Shown in pieces: positions 38,402-50,114 of a DNA stretch of 64,000 nt. This stretch comes from Lates calcarifer (lineage: Eukaryota > Chordata > Actinopteri > Centropomidae), in the NCBI RefSeq assembly GCF_001640805.2, contig NC_066837.1, positions 28,458,789-28,522,788 of the forward strand, written 5' to 3'. The notes below the pieces were generated by a model. The model was not told the DNA's origin and ran no database searches. It saw only the letters and a list, made by a program, of their open reading frames with translations. Numbering within the stretch: the first letter of the stretch is position 1; each line of letters opens with the position of its first letter. Both the position numbers and the translations under genes were made by a program.

Positions 38402-41400
38402 ATGGATAGTGTGAGTATTTCTTATGGCACCTCATAGCACCACTTACTACAGTTGGTATCACAATACAAAACTGGTATCACTGGACAAACAACTAACTTT
38501 ATTTTACCTTTCTGGATTCCAGGCTTGGTCAAGCTTCACACCTGAGGTGACCAAAGAAAGAGTAGGCATGTCATACAGGTAAGAAATATCATTTCACTCA
38601 GGAAAAACACAGCATGAATGGAGGGACATTATTTAATTGAGTCTTTAACACTGACCCAGTTAGTTAAAGAGATATATAGGGATAGATCCAGATGATTAGC
38701 AGCCAAGCTTTAGATGGAGCCTCGACACTGGTGGCAGAGCAGTGGTATAGGGATGAAGCTGTGAGCTACATGGACTGCAATAACAGCAGAGAGGGACAGC
38801 ATACAGGTGTGGACAAATTTGTTTGCACCCTTCCATGAAAGAGAAAACCCACAACCATAATAATAATAAATAATAATTTGAAACTGACAAAAATTAATGG
38901 CATCAATCATTGTCATCATTCCATGTTAAACATAGACATTGCTTTTGATTTTTAATTCAACTGAATATTTTAGATAATAAACCAAATTAAAATGACATGG
39001 ACAAAAACCCTTAATGAAGACCCTTAATATTTTGTTGCACAACCTTTAGCAGCAGTCACTGCCAACAAGCAATCACAGTAGTTCACAATGAGATTTCTGC
39101 ATGTGGTAACAGGTGTTTTGACCCACTCTTCCTAAGCAAACTGCTCTAGCTGTCTCAGGTTTGAAGGGTGCCTTCTGCACGCTGCATTTATCAGATCTTT
39201 CCATAGATGTTCAATAGGATTAAGATCAGGGCTCATAGAGGGCCCTTTAAGAATAGCCCAATGTTTTTTCCAGCCATTCTTGAGTGCTTTTAACAGTGAG
39301 TTTTGGGTCATTATCCTGTTGGAGGACCCACGACCTGCAACTGAGGCTGAGCTTTCTGACACTGGACAGTATGTTTCTCTCTTGAATGCCAAAACATGAC
39401 TGAACCTCCTCCATGTTTCACATTAAGTATGGTAATCTTTTTCTGTCTGTGAACACAAAGCTGATGTGACTTACCAGAAAGCTCTAGTTTTGTTTCATCA
39501 GTCCAAAGGACATTCTCCCAGAAACTTTGCAGCTTGTCAACATGCATTTTAGCAAATTCCATTCTGGCTTTTTTATGTTATTGTTTCAATAATGGAGTTC
39601 TCCTGGGTCTCCTTCCATGGAGCCCAGGGTTGTCTAAAAGGTGACAATGGTGTGATCAGATAGTGACTTATCTTGACCTTGGAGTTCAGCTTGAATTACT
39701 TTAGATGTTTTCCTTCTCTATTTGTCTACCATCCACACCATCCTGCTGATCAACCTGAGGTTGCATTTCTTCTTGCAGCCACGTCCTGGGAGGCTGACTA
39801 CAGTCCGATGGACCTTATACTTTTTAATAATATTTGCAGCTGTAGTCGCAGAAACATCAAGCTGCTTGGAGATGGTCTTATAGCCTTTACCTTTAAGGTG
39901 GTTATCTACGTTTTTCTTTCTGAGCTCCTCAGACAGCGCCTCCTTTTCTTTCTCTGGCCCATGGTCAGTGTGGTGCACACAGTGATACCAAAACTACACA
40001 GTGGCACATTTTCTCTCACATTTTCGTTACTTTTAACTGAATCACTTTTCAGGAGGAATGAAGCATTGCTTCAGAACGCTGTCAGGATACCAACAAATCT
40101 GTCCCCATGTGTAGGTTAAGTGGTTAAAAACTTTAAAATGTTGTTTCCTGGGAATCCCCAATGCGTAGATAGGTAAATTCAATCCAGTGCGAGAATAGAG
40201 GACATTGCCACTAATAGTCGAAATGATATTAACAGAAGTAATTACAAAATGTAAATACAGTGAATGGCTACTGCTTAAAAAACATTCTGGTCATAAATGG
40301 TATAAAAAATGGGGTGTGACTTGATGAAAGTCAAATGGATTTTAACTTAGTTTACAAATCCTCCAAAGGATCCATGAAGGAGCTTCTATTAGAAAATGCC
40401 ACATCTCCTTCACAGATTAAATTGTTTAGCTTCACAATGACAAAAATTAATGACGTGTTAGTTCTTACCCTGGTATTAAATCCAAATTTACAGACTTTCT
40501 CTCCTGGAGGTTACCCTCCAGTGACAAACTGTAATTTGGTTTTCATGATTTAAATCCTGCAGTGGATTTTTCATTGGTATTGTTTTGATTGCCCAGCTGC
40601 CATAATCAACATTAGGAAATGAGAGGATTTGCTAAAAATGGTACACTCATGTTAGTCTCCTTAGTTTATTATCATGGCTTAAAGCAAAAAAACTAAACAA
40701 ACAGGAATGATTGGTGCTGTGGTTACTTTTGTCCTGGGTTTTCCTCTCAGGCTGCTTATAGTCTGACCTTTCTTGATGTTGATGTTGGATGGAGCTTGAA
40801 GGGAAAACCTGCAGAAACTATTCGGACTGGAAGATAATTAACCTCTGCATGTTTTTTCAGATTTAAAAAATGTCATTAATTTCTGGTTTAGTTAGAGGAC
40901 GCTTTAACAGAACATGAATCAACAGTAAGACAGGAGAGCACAGGCCTCCTCATAGCAAGTATGCAAATGCAACATGATCTATTATCTGTATCAAGGAAAC
41001 TTAACATGAGGTTTGCACATTAAAAACACTGAGGTTTGCTAGATTGATGAAACACAACTATAACACATATCTAGTTTGTTTTTTTCACCCCAAAACATAC
41101 AGAGGAAGAACATTGATCGAAGTCAATAGACAGTCCTAATAAACTCAAGGACAGTCAAAGACTTGTCTTAAGGCCACTCCAGCAGTTTCAGGTCATGTGC
41201 ACCGTGGAGCAGGCTTCTTTCTCTCTGAATTTGGCTGCATTCATCCTTCCCTTAGCTCTGACCAGACCTGTCCCTACCACTAAGAAGCACTCCTACAGCG
41301 TGACGCTGCCACCACCATTCCTCACCATAGGGAAAGTTTCAGCAAGGTGATCACCAGGTATATTGCTTGGAGTTCTGCCCTGAGGGTTTAATTTATTCTC

Positions 41401-44313
41401 ATCAGATCAGAATCTCTGTTACTCATACTCTCAGAATTGTTTAAATGTCATCTGGCAAACTTTAACTGCACTTTCACATGCCTTTTACTCAAAGTGGCTT
41501 TCATCTAAACACTCTACCATAAAGGCCTGGTTGATTGAGATGGTCATCCTTTAGGCAGGTTCTCCTGTTTCTGAGGCTTCAGAAAGGACTCCTGAAGCTC
41601 TGTGAGAGTGACCACTGGGTTCTCAGTTACCTCACTGACCAAGACTCTTCTTGCCTAGATTTATGTCCTTAAGCAAAGCAGTGATGATGAGGGACTGCAA
41701 AGTGAAAGATCCCACTCTTTGTCGCTAACTTTTTCCCACTGTTAAATGGTAAATTGTCTTACTTTGGATTGTGACAGGTTTTGAACAAAACACCAGGTAA
41801 CACATTTCAGTAGGAACAGTTGTTTGCTTATCTTAAACACCAACACACTACAATCCTCTTAACTAAATAGTCTCGCATCAAAGGTTGCGGTGATCCCCAT
41901 GAGTTATTACAATTATTTTAGGCCAATTATACAGTGATTCAGGAAATATTTATATGCATTTCACTAAATTCTACCACAGTGAGAATAGTGTTCTAATTAA
42001 TCGCAATGAATGAATAAAAAAGATCCACATTGTAATAAATCTGTATTTTCCTTTAAATCACTGTGTTTTGTACAGGTTCAAGTTCCCTGGTTCAGGTCTG
42101 TTCCATTGTTCTTTTACTGGGCTGGTGTTCAATGTGACTCATGAAGGGGAGGTCACGTACAAGTGTTTGATCTGGGATGACATGCTCCTCCAACCGGCTA
42201 ACAAGGTACCTGGAGGACCATTGTTCAGAATCAGTTGTCCTCAGGAGTCTATCTCTAAGCTGTACCTCCCACACTGTGAACCAGAACCTGGTAAGAATAC
42301 TACTGTGCCTTGGAATCACCCATCAAACCAACCTAAAATAGAACTTTCTTTTTTGTCTTCACCTTAATTCTGGCATAGTGTCTTGACATGGAAATAACAT
42401 GAAACTGTTATGTGGCTAATGCTAGATTCTACTGTATATTCACAGCACTGGTCGCTGAAAGCCTCTCTGTTGTCCACATCACCGATGATGGCATGAGCGT
42501 CATACAACCACTGGAGATAACGGAAACCCACGTGGTCGTGGACATCCCTCACCTCTCTGCCTTTGGCATTGTATGGGACATCATCAAGAGGTTTAAGAAC
42601 TTCTTGACCAAACCAATAAATGGACGTATCCTTGTGTTCCTGCGACCAAGATTCAGAGGCATCGTCATCATCAATTTCATTCTGCTGGCAAGCAACGTGC
42701 CTGTGAATGAGGTAGAGCCTTAAGTTATAGTGGCCATCAATACGCTTAAATACTCATAGAAATGCATCTTTAGTCTACGTGTCATCACCGTAAAAGCACT
42801 GGATAAGAGGCATGTGAAACTGAACAGATTTACTTCTTTTTGAATTAGATTATTGGAAGTTGTAAAACTCAAAACAAAATGTTCTGATATCACTTAAGGT
42901 AAAAGCACAACATGATGATTCTGAGTTCATAGAGGCCCCATCGTTGTGTCACCTCCACAAATTTCAAAATTACAGCGTCCACAGTGACCCAGGGGACTAT
43001 CATATACAGCCTGAGGTGAGTATCAGACACAACTTCCGCAGACGATGAATATGAGCATTATACATAATACAGGTACAATCATTTTAAACATTTTTAAAAC
43101 ATCACCTAATTTCATTTCAGCGTGCCCTGTTTTTTGGAGGTTATGGACCAAATTACCATGCAACGTTTGAGATCATCCTGACAAAAAGCATAAAACAAAT
43201 GACCGTGATGATGAAAGACCAAAGACAGATAGAAGTCTGGAAGCATGTTCTTCATCTGGCTGGTAAAGACAGAAACACTCAGTGTATAGCAGAGATTTTT
43301 AAATAGTGATGCATACTTTTTCCAATTCAATTCAGTTTTATTCATATAGCGCAGAATCACAACAAAAGTCATCTCAAAGCACTTTTCATGTAGAGCAGGT
43401 CTAGACCGTACTCTTCAAAATGTGGTGAGAATAGCGACACATATAGACACATGATGTACATGAATACATTTTTTAGATGCATGTATTCATGTATTGTTAC
43501 TGTTGTGTAGTCTATGTAAATTGTAGTTATTTTACATTAAATCTATAACACAAATGTCTCTGAATAACTTGTGAAGCCACTGTATTTTTTGATGGATGTG
43601 TGACCTTTTCTCAACATCTTCTTTGAGACAAACTCTCTTTTAATTTACATTTTTGGGGTTGTTGATGTAATTTTGTAGTATATGTTGGGTATATAGTATA
43701 GTGTTTATATAGAGTGAATGACAAGTACTCCAGATAAGAATAATAACAGGCTTCAGATAAAACATAAGTAAAGCAAGTGCCACAGAGGCTGGGAAAGTTG
43801 GAAAAAATTTAAAGCCAGACTGACACAATGTCTCTATAGCCTGTGTAGCAAAGGATGTTAGCACAGCAGCCTGTGTCTCCTTACCATGGAAGTGCACCAG
43901 TTGTGTTTTTTGAAATTCGTCTCATTTCTAGCTGGTCTCTGTCGATATATGGCCGCTGATTGTTGAATCAAATTCTTGTTTCAGGCCCACCTTCTCCAGA
44001 TGAAAAGCAGCCAAGGATAGAGAGCAACACCTCAGCAGAGGAGAAGCTGCTACAGGCTCGGCCAGACTTCATCGACCAAGTGTCTAATCCTGTTCTGAAC
44101 AAACTGCTGGATGAACTCCTGGAACGTGGAGTTCTAACTGATGCTGAGCGTGAGGCAGCCAGAGCCAAACCCAGGGCAGAGAAAGCCGGACACGTGATCG
44201 ACATGGTGCGAAACAAAGGAGCAGAAGCAAGTTCACACATGATCACCATCCTCTCTACCAATGATCCATTCCTTTCCGAGGAGCTCAATCTGAAGGAAAG
44301 ATCTGTAGAGTAA
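38402..44313 (+). CDS. FIIND (ZU5-UPA) + CARD protein, CARD8-like
   Basis: Seven exons, 38402-38410, 38523-38578, 42076-42290, 42446-42711, 42899-43015, 43121-43262 and 43985-44313, join in frame to 377 codons ending TAA. The FIIND starts at SSFTPEV (residues 6-12). It continues with YRFKFPGSGLFHCSFTGLVF, VVHITDDG (H104) and IPHLSAFGI (S131), with the UPA part to about residue 265. A CARD follows (about 285-370: EEKLLQARPDFIDQVS, LLDELLERGVLTDAE, MVRNKGAEASSHMI). In NLRP1 and CARD8 the FIIND self-cleaves before a Ser 27 residues after a catalytic His; here H104 and S131 have the same spacing, but the preceding residue is Leu, not Phe. The released UPA-CARD would be the caspase-1-recruiting fragment. 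The start ATG has a good context (AAAATGG), but upstream coding exons cannot be excluded. Confidence 0.85.
38802..40113 (-). mobile_element. degenerate Tc1-type transposon
   Basis: Lies in intron 2 of the FIIND-CARD gene. Terminal inverted repeats start ACAGGTGTGGACAAATTTGT at 38803 and, reversed, end at 40111 (ACAAATCTGTCCCC region). Both are flanked by TA (38802-38803, 40112-40113), the Tc1/mariner target. The minus strand holds broken transposase pieces in order: N-terminal HTH (39978-39718; LSEELRKKNVDNHLKGKGYK, ISKQLDVSATTAANI), first catalytic region (ENVLWTDETKLELSG) and the C-terminal SPDLNPIEHLW motif (to 39132). Frameshifts and stops separate them, so it is inactive. Confidence 0.88.
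41150..41665 (-). mobile_element. Tc1-type transposase relic (third subfamily)
   Basis: The minus strand retains ENPVVTLTELQESFLK followed by a stop, and further recognisable nucleotide blocks of a common fish Tc1 element (for example GACGCTGCCACCACCATT at about 41300). It is heavily mutated, with no TIRs located. It is the second Tc1 relic in intron 2 of the FIIND-CARD gene. Confidence 0.65.
43327..43430. repeat. recurrent teleost interspersed repeat fragment
   Basis: Contains TTTTATTCATATAGCGC and CAGGTCTAGACCGTACTC, a portion of the same fish repeat family as 37844-37960. Lies in the last intron of the FIIND-CARD gene. Confidence 0.65.
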
Positions 44314-46152
44314 TGATCATATGCAGACCTGATGCTCATGATCAGTTAAATCTTGAAGCCAATGAAGTGAACAAAGAATTTGACCAAAGCTTTGATAAGA
44401 ACATGAGCTTGATGTGTTTTGAATGAATCTTGAGACAAACAGTAATACAAAAGCAGATTTTATTACACTAAACCCTTCTTTGTCAGGTGTCACCCTTAAT
44501 ATCAAAATCACAATGTCTGTTGATTATATCTCTAAGACACTGCTGGGGAACAGTGTGTGTGCGGAGGTTGAATGCTACTTGTTGCTGTAGAACACATTTG
44601 TTTCTTGTAGAGTACATAAATCAGTGTATGACTAGGTTTTGGATGCTTTCCATCAGTAAGTTAAACTTATGTTAAATTCCTTACCAAAGTGAAGTGTTGG
44701 AACCCACAGGTGAAATGTCCATTCACAGTCACAATGAATTTGTGACTCAACCTCCCTTTCTCTTATTATTACATCAGCTTTTCTTTATTATTAAATCTTT
44801 ATTATTACATCAGCATTTTTGTTATTACATGTTTAATATTACATCACCTTTGCTTTATCATTACAACTTTGAGGACACCGCAAGGTCAGTGATACTCAAT
44901 TTGGATGTCATAGTGACATGAGACACAAGAGGGGGATGTTGTACTACCAGTTTACTTAAACCATCAGTAAAATGTGTTGAGAGACTTGTAGCTTCTTAAT
45001 ACTGTAAAATATTTCAATTTATGCCAAAGTTTCCTAAACAAACTTGTCTTTGTCATCAGAGTTATTAAATATGGTCTGGGAATGTAACTGATCCAGTGAC
45101 TGTAACTGGTTAAAGAATAATGTATAATTCTGTGTATTAATCCTTAATCACTAATAGAATGTGTGCACTGGAAGGAAGAATGAACAGTCTCTGTTGAGTT
45201 CAGGGGTGAAAGTTCTTTTCTACTTCTCTTCAATATGTCTACAGCCATAACCATTCCATAGCTTATGTACAAAATCAAATCCAAAACGAGAGCAACACAA
45301 AGTCTTCAGTGGAAATTAAAAAAAAAAAAAAAGGTAGAAAGTGTGTTTTCAGTCACAAAAATACTTCCAGTTGTTGTCGTCCAGCTGTTTTAGAATGGAG
45401 ATCTCACTAACAAGTGAATATAAATAATGTATATCATTTATACAGGTTTGGACAGCATGAGATTGACAGGTGGTGACTGGTCAGTGCAGCATGATGCACC
45501 AGCAATAAATACTAAACAAAACACTGATACTTCGGCCTGATGATCAGACATTTGGGGTTGACATCTGTCCATCTGTGATGTAAAGAGTGATTTATAAGAC
45601 TTGCTGGAAAGCTTTTTTTTTTATGTAGCAAGTTGTCAGTATGTCAGTTGATGACAGTTAAATGCAGTAGAGACTCTCACGCTGAGCAGAAAGGAGAAAA
45701 AAAATCACTAATGTAGTATTCACTACTGAGTGGAAACTCTTCTCAATACATTTTTAGACAAGGAGGAAGAGGTACAACCTCTTCCATTTACATAAGCTGC
45801 AACATGGCCAAATACAAATAAACTGAACTCAAAATGCTGTATGAGCAAAACCTTCACTTCCTCTGTAACACTGTAGTAACGCATCATTGACCTTAACTTG
45901 TCAGGCAAAGTCTCAACACTGTTTGATTACGTAAACTTTTGGCTGACTTTTCTGTGAAGCAGGTAGACAGCCCTGCATCTGAAGTGCCCCAAGCACATTC
46001 ACAAATTGTGTGTGTTTGTACGAGCTGTGTGTCAGCTGGTAATTTCATCAGCCGCTGGTAAATAGCTTTTAAGCTGTGTGACTTTACTTTTGCCTTCCAC
46101 TTTTTTACTTGTTTGTTAGTCTTTGTTTTCTGTACATGAAAACTGCTTAACC

Positions 46153-46296
46153 CTCAGACTTGGAGCGCAACACAATTCATAACCACTCATGGCTGCAGAG
46201 GGCGCTGTTGTTCAGCAAAGTTACATTCTGTTACTTTAAATAATGCCAGCTGTCACCACTGTTACTGACCTTACTTACATTATGTAGCCACCATCA
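46153..46296 (+). repeat. interspersed repeat, copy A (inverted to 48744-48883)
   Basis: About 144 bp, including GAGCGCAACACAATTCATAA and AGAGGGCGCTGTTGTTCAGC, is nearly the exact reverse complement of 48744-48883. The identity of the family is unknown to me. Confidence 0.85.
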
Positions 46297-47111
46297 TGGA
46301 GACTGAACATACTACTGAGGTGACCGCATCAATGCTGAAAATGAACAGTGATGCATTCACTTACTGTTGTATTTAGTATGTAGCTACTTAGTTACTTAGC
46401 TTCTTCTTTAACCATGTGTGTTGCAAATCTCCAAACAGCCACTGTGGAAAACATTAAATCCAAATGTGACCTACAGAGCACAGTTTAAAGGAAAATAAAA
46501 TGTCATGCTAATGTAAAGTAAAATGTAAAATCTGTAAATATGGCAGACAGTGGTGAGTACATGATCCAGAGTAATGGTGGTCACATTTATTGGTTATGTG
46601 TGAGATTGAAATAGTGGAATACCAAAATGTAAAATTCAATCAATATTTGTATTATATGATCTATTTATATAATACAGTATTATTTTTTACACAATAAATC
46701 AAATGTCTGTTTTAAATGTCTCTATGAAGCCTTGGAGTGTCTTATAGCTCACTGCTTGGCTTTTACAGCCCACAGTTTCACTGTTTGGTTCAGGTTTTGA
46801 CAGTTTAACTGCATACTAAAGAGACCACAGAACAACTGATATGAGAAGAGAGGCTGAGCTTGGCTGTTAGAAACAGAGAGGGTTTGTCCTTCCCATCAAT
46901 GCTCTCTGATTTCAGTTCTACACCTCCATGTCTTTTTGCTCTGCAAGCCCACACTTGCCCACACCCAACTGCTTTCCTCATGGTTGTTTTGGCCTGGTAC
47001 AGAAGGCACGGATCAAAACAAGCATGAAAGCAAAGCGGAATGAAAGGGTAGTAAGAGAATAAAAGCTTCTTTCAGGTGGTGTTGAAAATACCTGTAAGCA
47101 GTTCTTTGACA

Positions 47112-47138
47112 TGTGTGTGTGTGTGTGTGTGTGTGTGT
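47112..47138. repeat. (GT)n microsatellite
   Basis: About thirteen GT units. Confidence 0.95.
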
Positions 47139-48428
47139 TTATATTTCTTCTTCCTTTTTGAAGGTTATGTAGAGTTGATGCTGTTTTGTTTGACTCCCAG
47201 ACTTGAATTTAGTTGGTGTATGTACACACTGACTCACTGACCAGAACTCTATTAGTGTACAGTGTCAGTTACAGCATGTTATCAAGGATTACAGCCATTG
47301 TGTTTGATCAACAACAGGAGGTACTTTCCCAAACCATCAGTCCTGTCGTTAACTGTCTGGGGGTGGCAGCTAACATTAACACAGCTGAGTTGACTTTTAC
47401 ATGTAGATGAAGCTCACTTGGAAATAAATAGGCTGACAGAACCCTCAAGACTACGTGAGAAAAGAAACGTGTGTTAACATGTTATTGAACAATTAAATCT
47501 ATAATGTAAGAAGACACATATCAACAAGTCCACATACTCAAGATTTTCTTCCATTATTGTCATTCATCTTTTCTCTGTTTTTTCAGCCCTGAACAGTCTC
47601 TGCAGCTCTATTCCTTTTAAGCTGCATAGAGCCCCAACAACTTTTACCTTCAAGAGAGTGAATCTTGTAAGAAACCTCAGCAACAAAATGTAGGGCAGTC
47701 TTCTTTTTTTCATTCTGCAGAACACTAGCTGCACCACTTGCTGCTGCTCCTGAAGCTTATTGCTTTGAAAGCCTGACAATAGCTGAAGGCAACTCAAATG
47801 AGTCAACTTTTTGTTAATCAGTTAGATCTTCTTTAGTCTCATGGCTGAAGTGCATAAATACCAGCAAGAAGAACACAGGAGACAGACTCAACCATAGTCA
47901 CACACTGTCACAGCAAAGTAATTGTTAAGACTAAGATGCATCTTTTCACATCTGTCTTTTTATGTTTTTGTTCCAAAACAGACAAATTCCCACATGCTAT
48001 CTGAATACTTAACTTTCATGCTATGGCTATGGATGAACCCTCAAAAACTCACTAAGAATACACCAATCATAGCATATACACATGTACAAGCCCAGACACA
48101 CAAAACAATTAGCCATGTTCATGTGGTATGTTGTGTCTGTACATTTTGGGTAGTATTTCTATCTTATCTGGTCCCTAACTGACAAACACGATGCTTATCT
48201 TGCAGCATTTAGCAGCAAGATCTTTTTCTCCTCCATTTTGCACGCTGAATGTTACTGATGGAGAGGAAGGGATCCGGTTGCTATGTGCATTGCTGCATAT
48301 AATCACTGGTCAAGTTGACTGTTCACAGCAGGCCAAAATGAACCTGTGGTCAGCTCATCCCCTCAGTCTTTGCCACAACGTTCTGTTTACCAGTGCAGTA
48401 AATGCTCCAGCCATCTACCTTTCTTCTA

Positions 48429-48520
48429 CCTTATACTCCTGACATCAAGCTATGTCCAGCTCCGTTCTCGTCTGCTACCAGTCTGGATTCAGCTCCAGTC
48501 TGCCTGACTTGTTCAGCCGC
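48429..48520 (+). repeat. interspersed repeat, copy A (inverted to 49678-49767)
   Basis: Contains CTACCAGTCTGGATTCAGCT and GCCTGACTTGTTCAGCCGC. The reverse complement recurs at 49678-49767 with few differences. Confidence 0.85.
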
Positions 48521-48743
48521 TAAATATGCTGTTAATAAGTAACATATCCTGAATGGAAGCTGAGCTACAAATGGCGCCCTTAGTTGCCAGTAAGAAGCTC
48601 CACTGCTCAGTTTTGTTGGCACACTTTACACTGCTTCACAATCTGTGAGTGAGACAGTGGCTCCTGGTTTTCTGCATCAGTCTTTTATTACAAAAAACAT
48701 GATAATAACTTCCTTGCATCAACATTGTGTGTTTACATTAGCT

Positions 48744-48883
48744 TGATGGTGGGTACATAATGTAAGGTCAGTAACAGTGGTGACAGCTGGCATTATTTAA
48801 AGTAACAGAATGTAACTTTGCTGAACAACAGCGCCCTCTGCAGCCATGAGTGGTTATGAATTGTGTTGCGCTCCAAATCTGAG
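48744..48883 (-). repeat. interspersed repeat, copy B (inverted to 46153-46296)
   Basis: Reverse-complement copy of 46153-46296. A few short indels, for example in the GTAAG(TAAG)GTC stretch, distinguish the two. Confidence 0.85.
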
Positions 48884-49470
48884 TGAGTGGAGACTGTAGA
48901 AGTGGCAGGAAGGTTAAACTAGTCTGAAGTGAATTAAAGTTAGTGCATGTATGTGTGTGGCTGTGTGCCCACAGAAAGGCTTATAGATATATATAAAATA
49001 CATAATACAATATAATATAAATATAAAATACATTCAAAACCTTTCATACTGTTATTATGTGGTTACTGTATTGTGATGTTGCATATGATTGGCTGTTTGT
49101 CTCGAACCCTGCCTCTCTTGCAAGGACTTGTGGCTGGATTTATAAACCCTGGGTTAATTAATCCAGTTGGTAACCAGCTTTGTGAGACCAGTGACCAAGG
49201 ATTGCCACAAGCTGTACTGCCATCCACCAAAGAAACATAAACATAAATGCTGAATTTCCATCATGTTTTCTACATTTTTTTTTTTTTTTTACAGTTATTG
49301 CTCTTTTAATTACATCATATCATTATACCCTCTACTTCTGCAATGGTTTAAAGGAACCTGACTGGAAAACTTGCACAATCATTTGTCTCCACAGATTTTT
49401 TATATAAGCCTAATGGTGCCTGAAACATTTTGCTGACTCTCTTGAATACATTTTTGATGGAATGTTACAG

Positions 49471-49767
49471 TCACTTCTCTCGTGGGCCCAAAATGCAGAA
49501 CAAAAACTCAGGAGGCAGATGGAAGTTTAAAGGGTCATTTATTGCTGACATAGAAATGGTTTTGGGTGAAGGGGTGAGAGCTGGACGCTCTGGGCTGAGC
49601 AGTGGGCTGAGTAATGGTTTCGATGGAGCACGGCAGAAATCTGATGAACTGGCAGAGCCAAGCTGGGAATGGCAGTGGCGGCTGAACAAGTCAGGCAGAC
49701 TGGAGCTGAATCCAGACTGGTAGCAGATGAACTGAGCTGGACGTAGCTTGATGTCAGGAGTATAAGG
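49471..49767 (-). repeat. interspersed repeat including copy B of 48429-48520
   Basis: The minus-strand segment 49678-49767 matches 48429-48520. The preceding part (GGGCCCAAAATGCAGAAC, GGAGGCAGATGG, then TTTATTGCTGACATAG) looks like the edge of a dispersed retroelement-type repeat. No coding function assigned. Confidence 0.5.
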
Positions 49768-50114
49768 TGATAGTGATATCTGAGGCACAAGAAAACACAG
49801 CCTAAGTATGCAGAAACACTATGAGAACAGACTTAAGGTTAAAAAAAAAAAGTAGTTGGCTGTAATTGTTTTGTGTGTCTGGCCTTGTACATCTGTATAT
49901 GCTACAGTGTTAAAGCAATTTATCTCTTATCTCCATTTACAGTCACAAAATGTGGAAAGTACCATCTATTCACTCATCTGGCCGTAGGGCTGAGTGCAGC
50001 AGCTTTTATGACACAAACAGATCCTGTCTGACATGACATGATGGCTGCTATGAAGACTATCTGTCTCATTTTGTTGCTCAGTGTTCTCAGTGGGATCATT
50101 CAAAATCATCTCTT

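Larger units (their letters stand above)
44314..49910. other. intergenic DNA rich in repeats
   Basis: No gene recognised between the FIIND-CARD stop and the inverted duplication. Seen: degenerate direct units of TTATTATTACATCAGC (44762-44850), a poly-A run (45319-45333), two inverted repeat pairs (46153-46296 with 48744-48883; 48429-48520 with 49678-49767), a GT microsatellite (47112-47138) and a T-run (about 49270-49290). AATAAA at about 45506 is one candidate 3' end for the FIIND-CARD transcript. Short ORFs have no domain. Confidence 0.5.

Noticed and set aside
44762..44850. Direct repeats considered as a CRISPR-like array
   Set aside because: Units of TTATTATTACATCAGC are degenerate with no unique spacers, and the genome is vertebrate.
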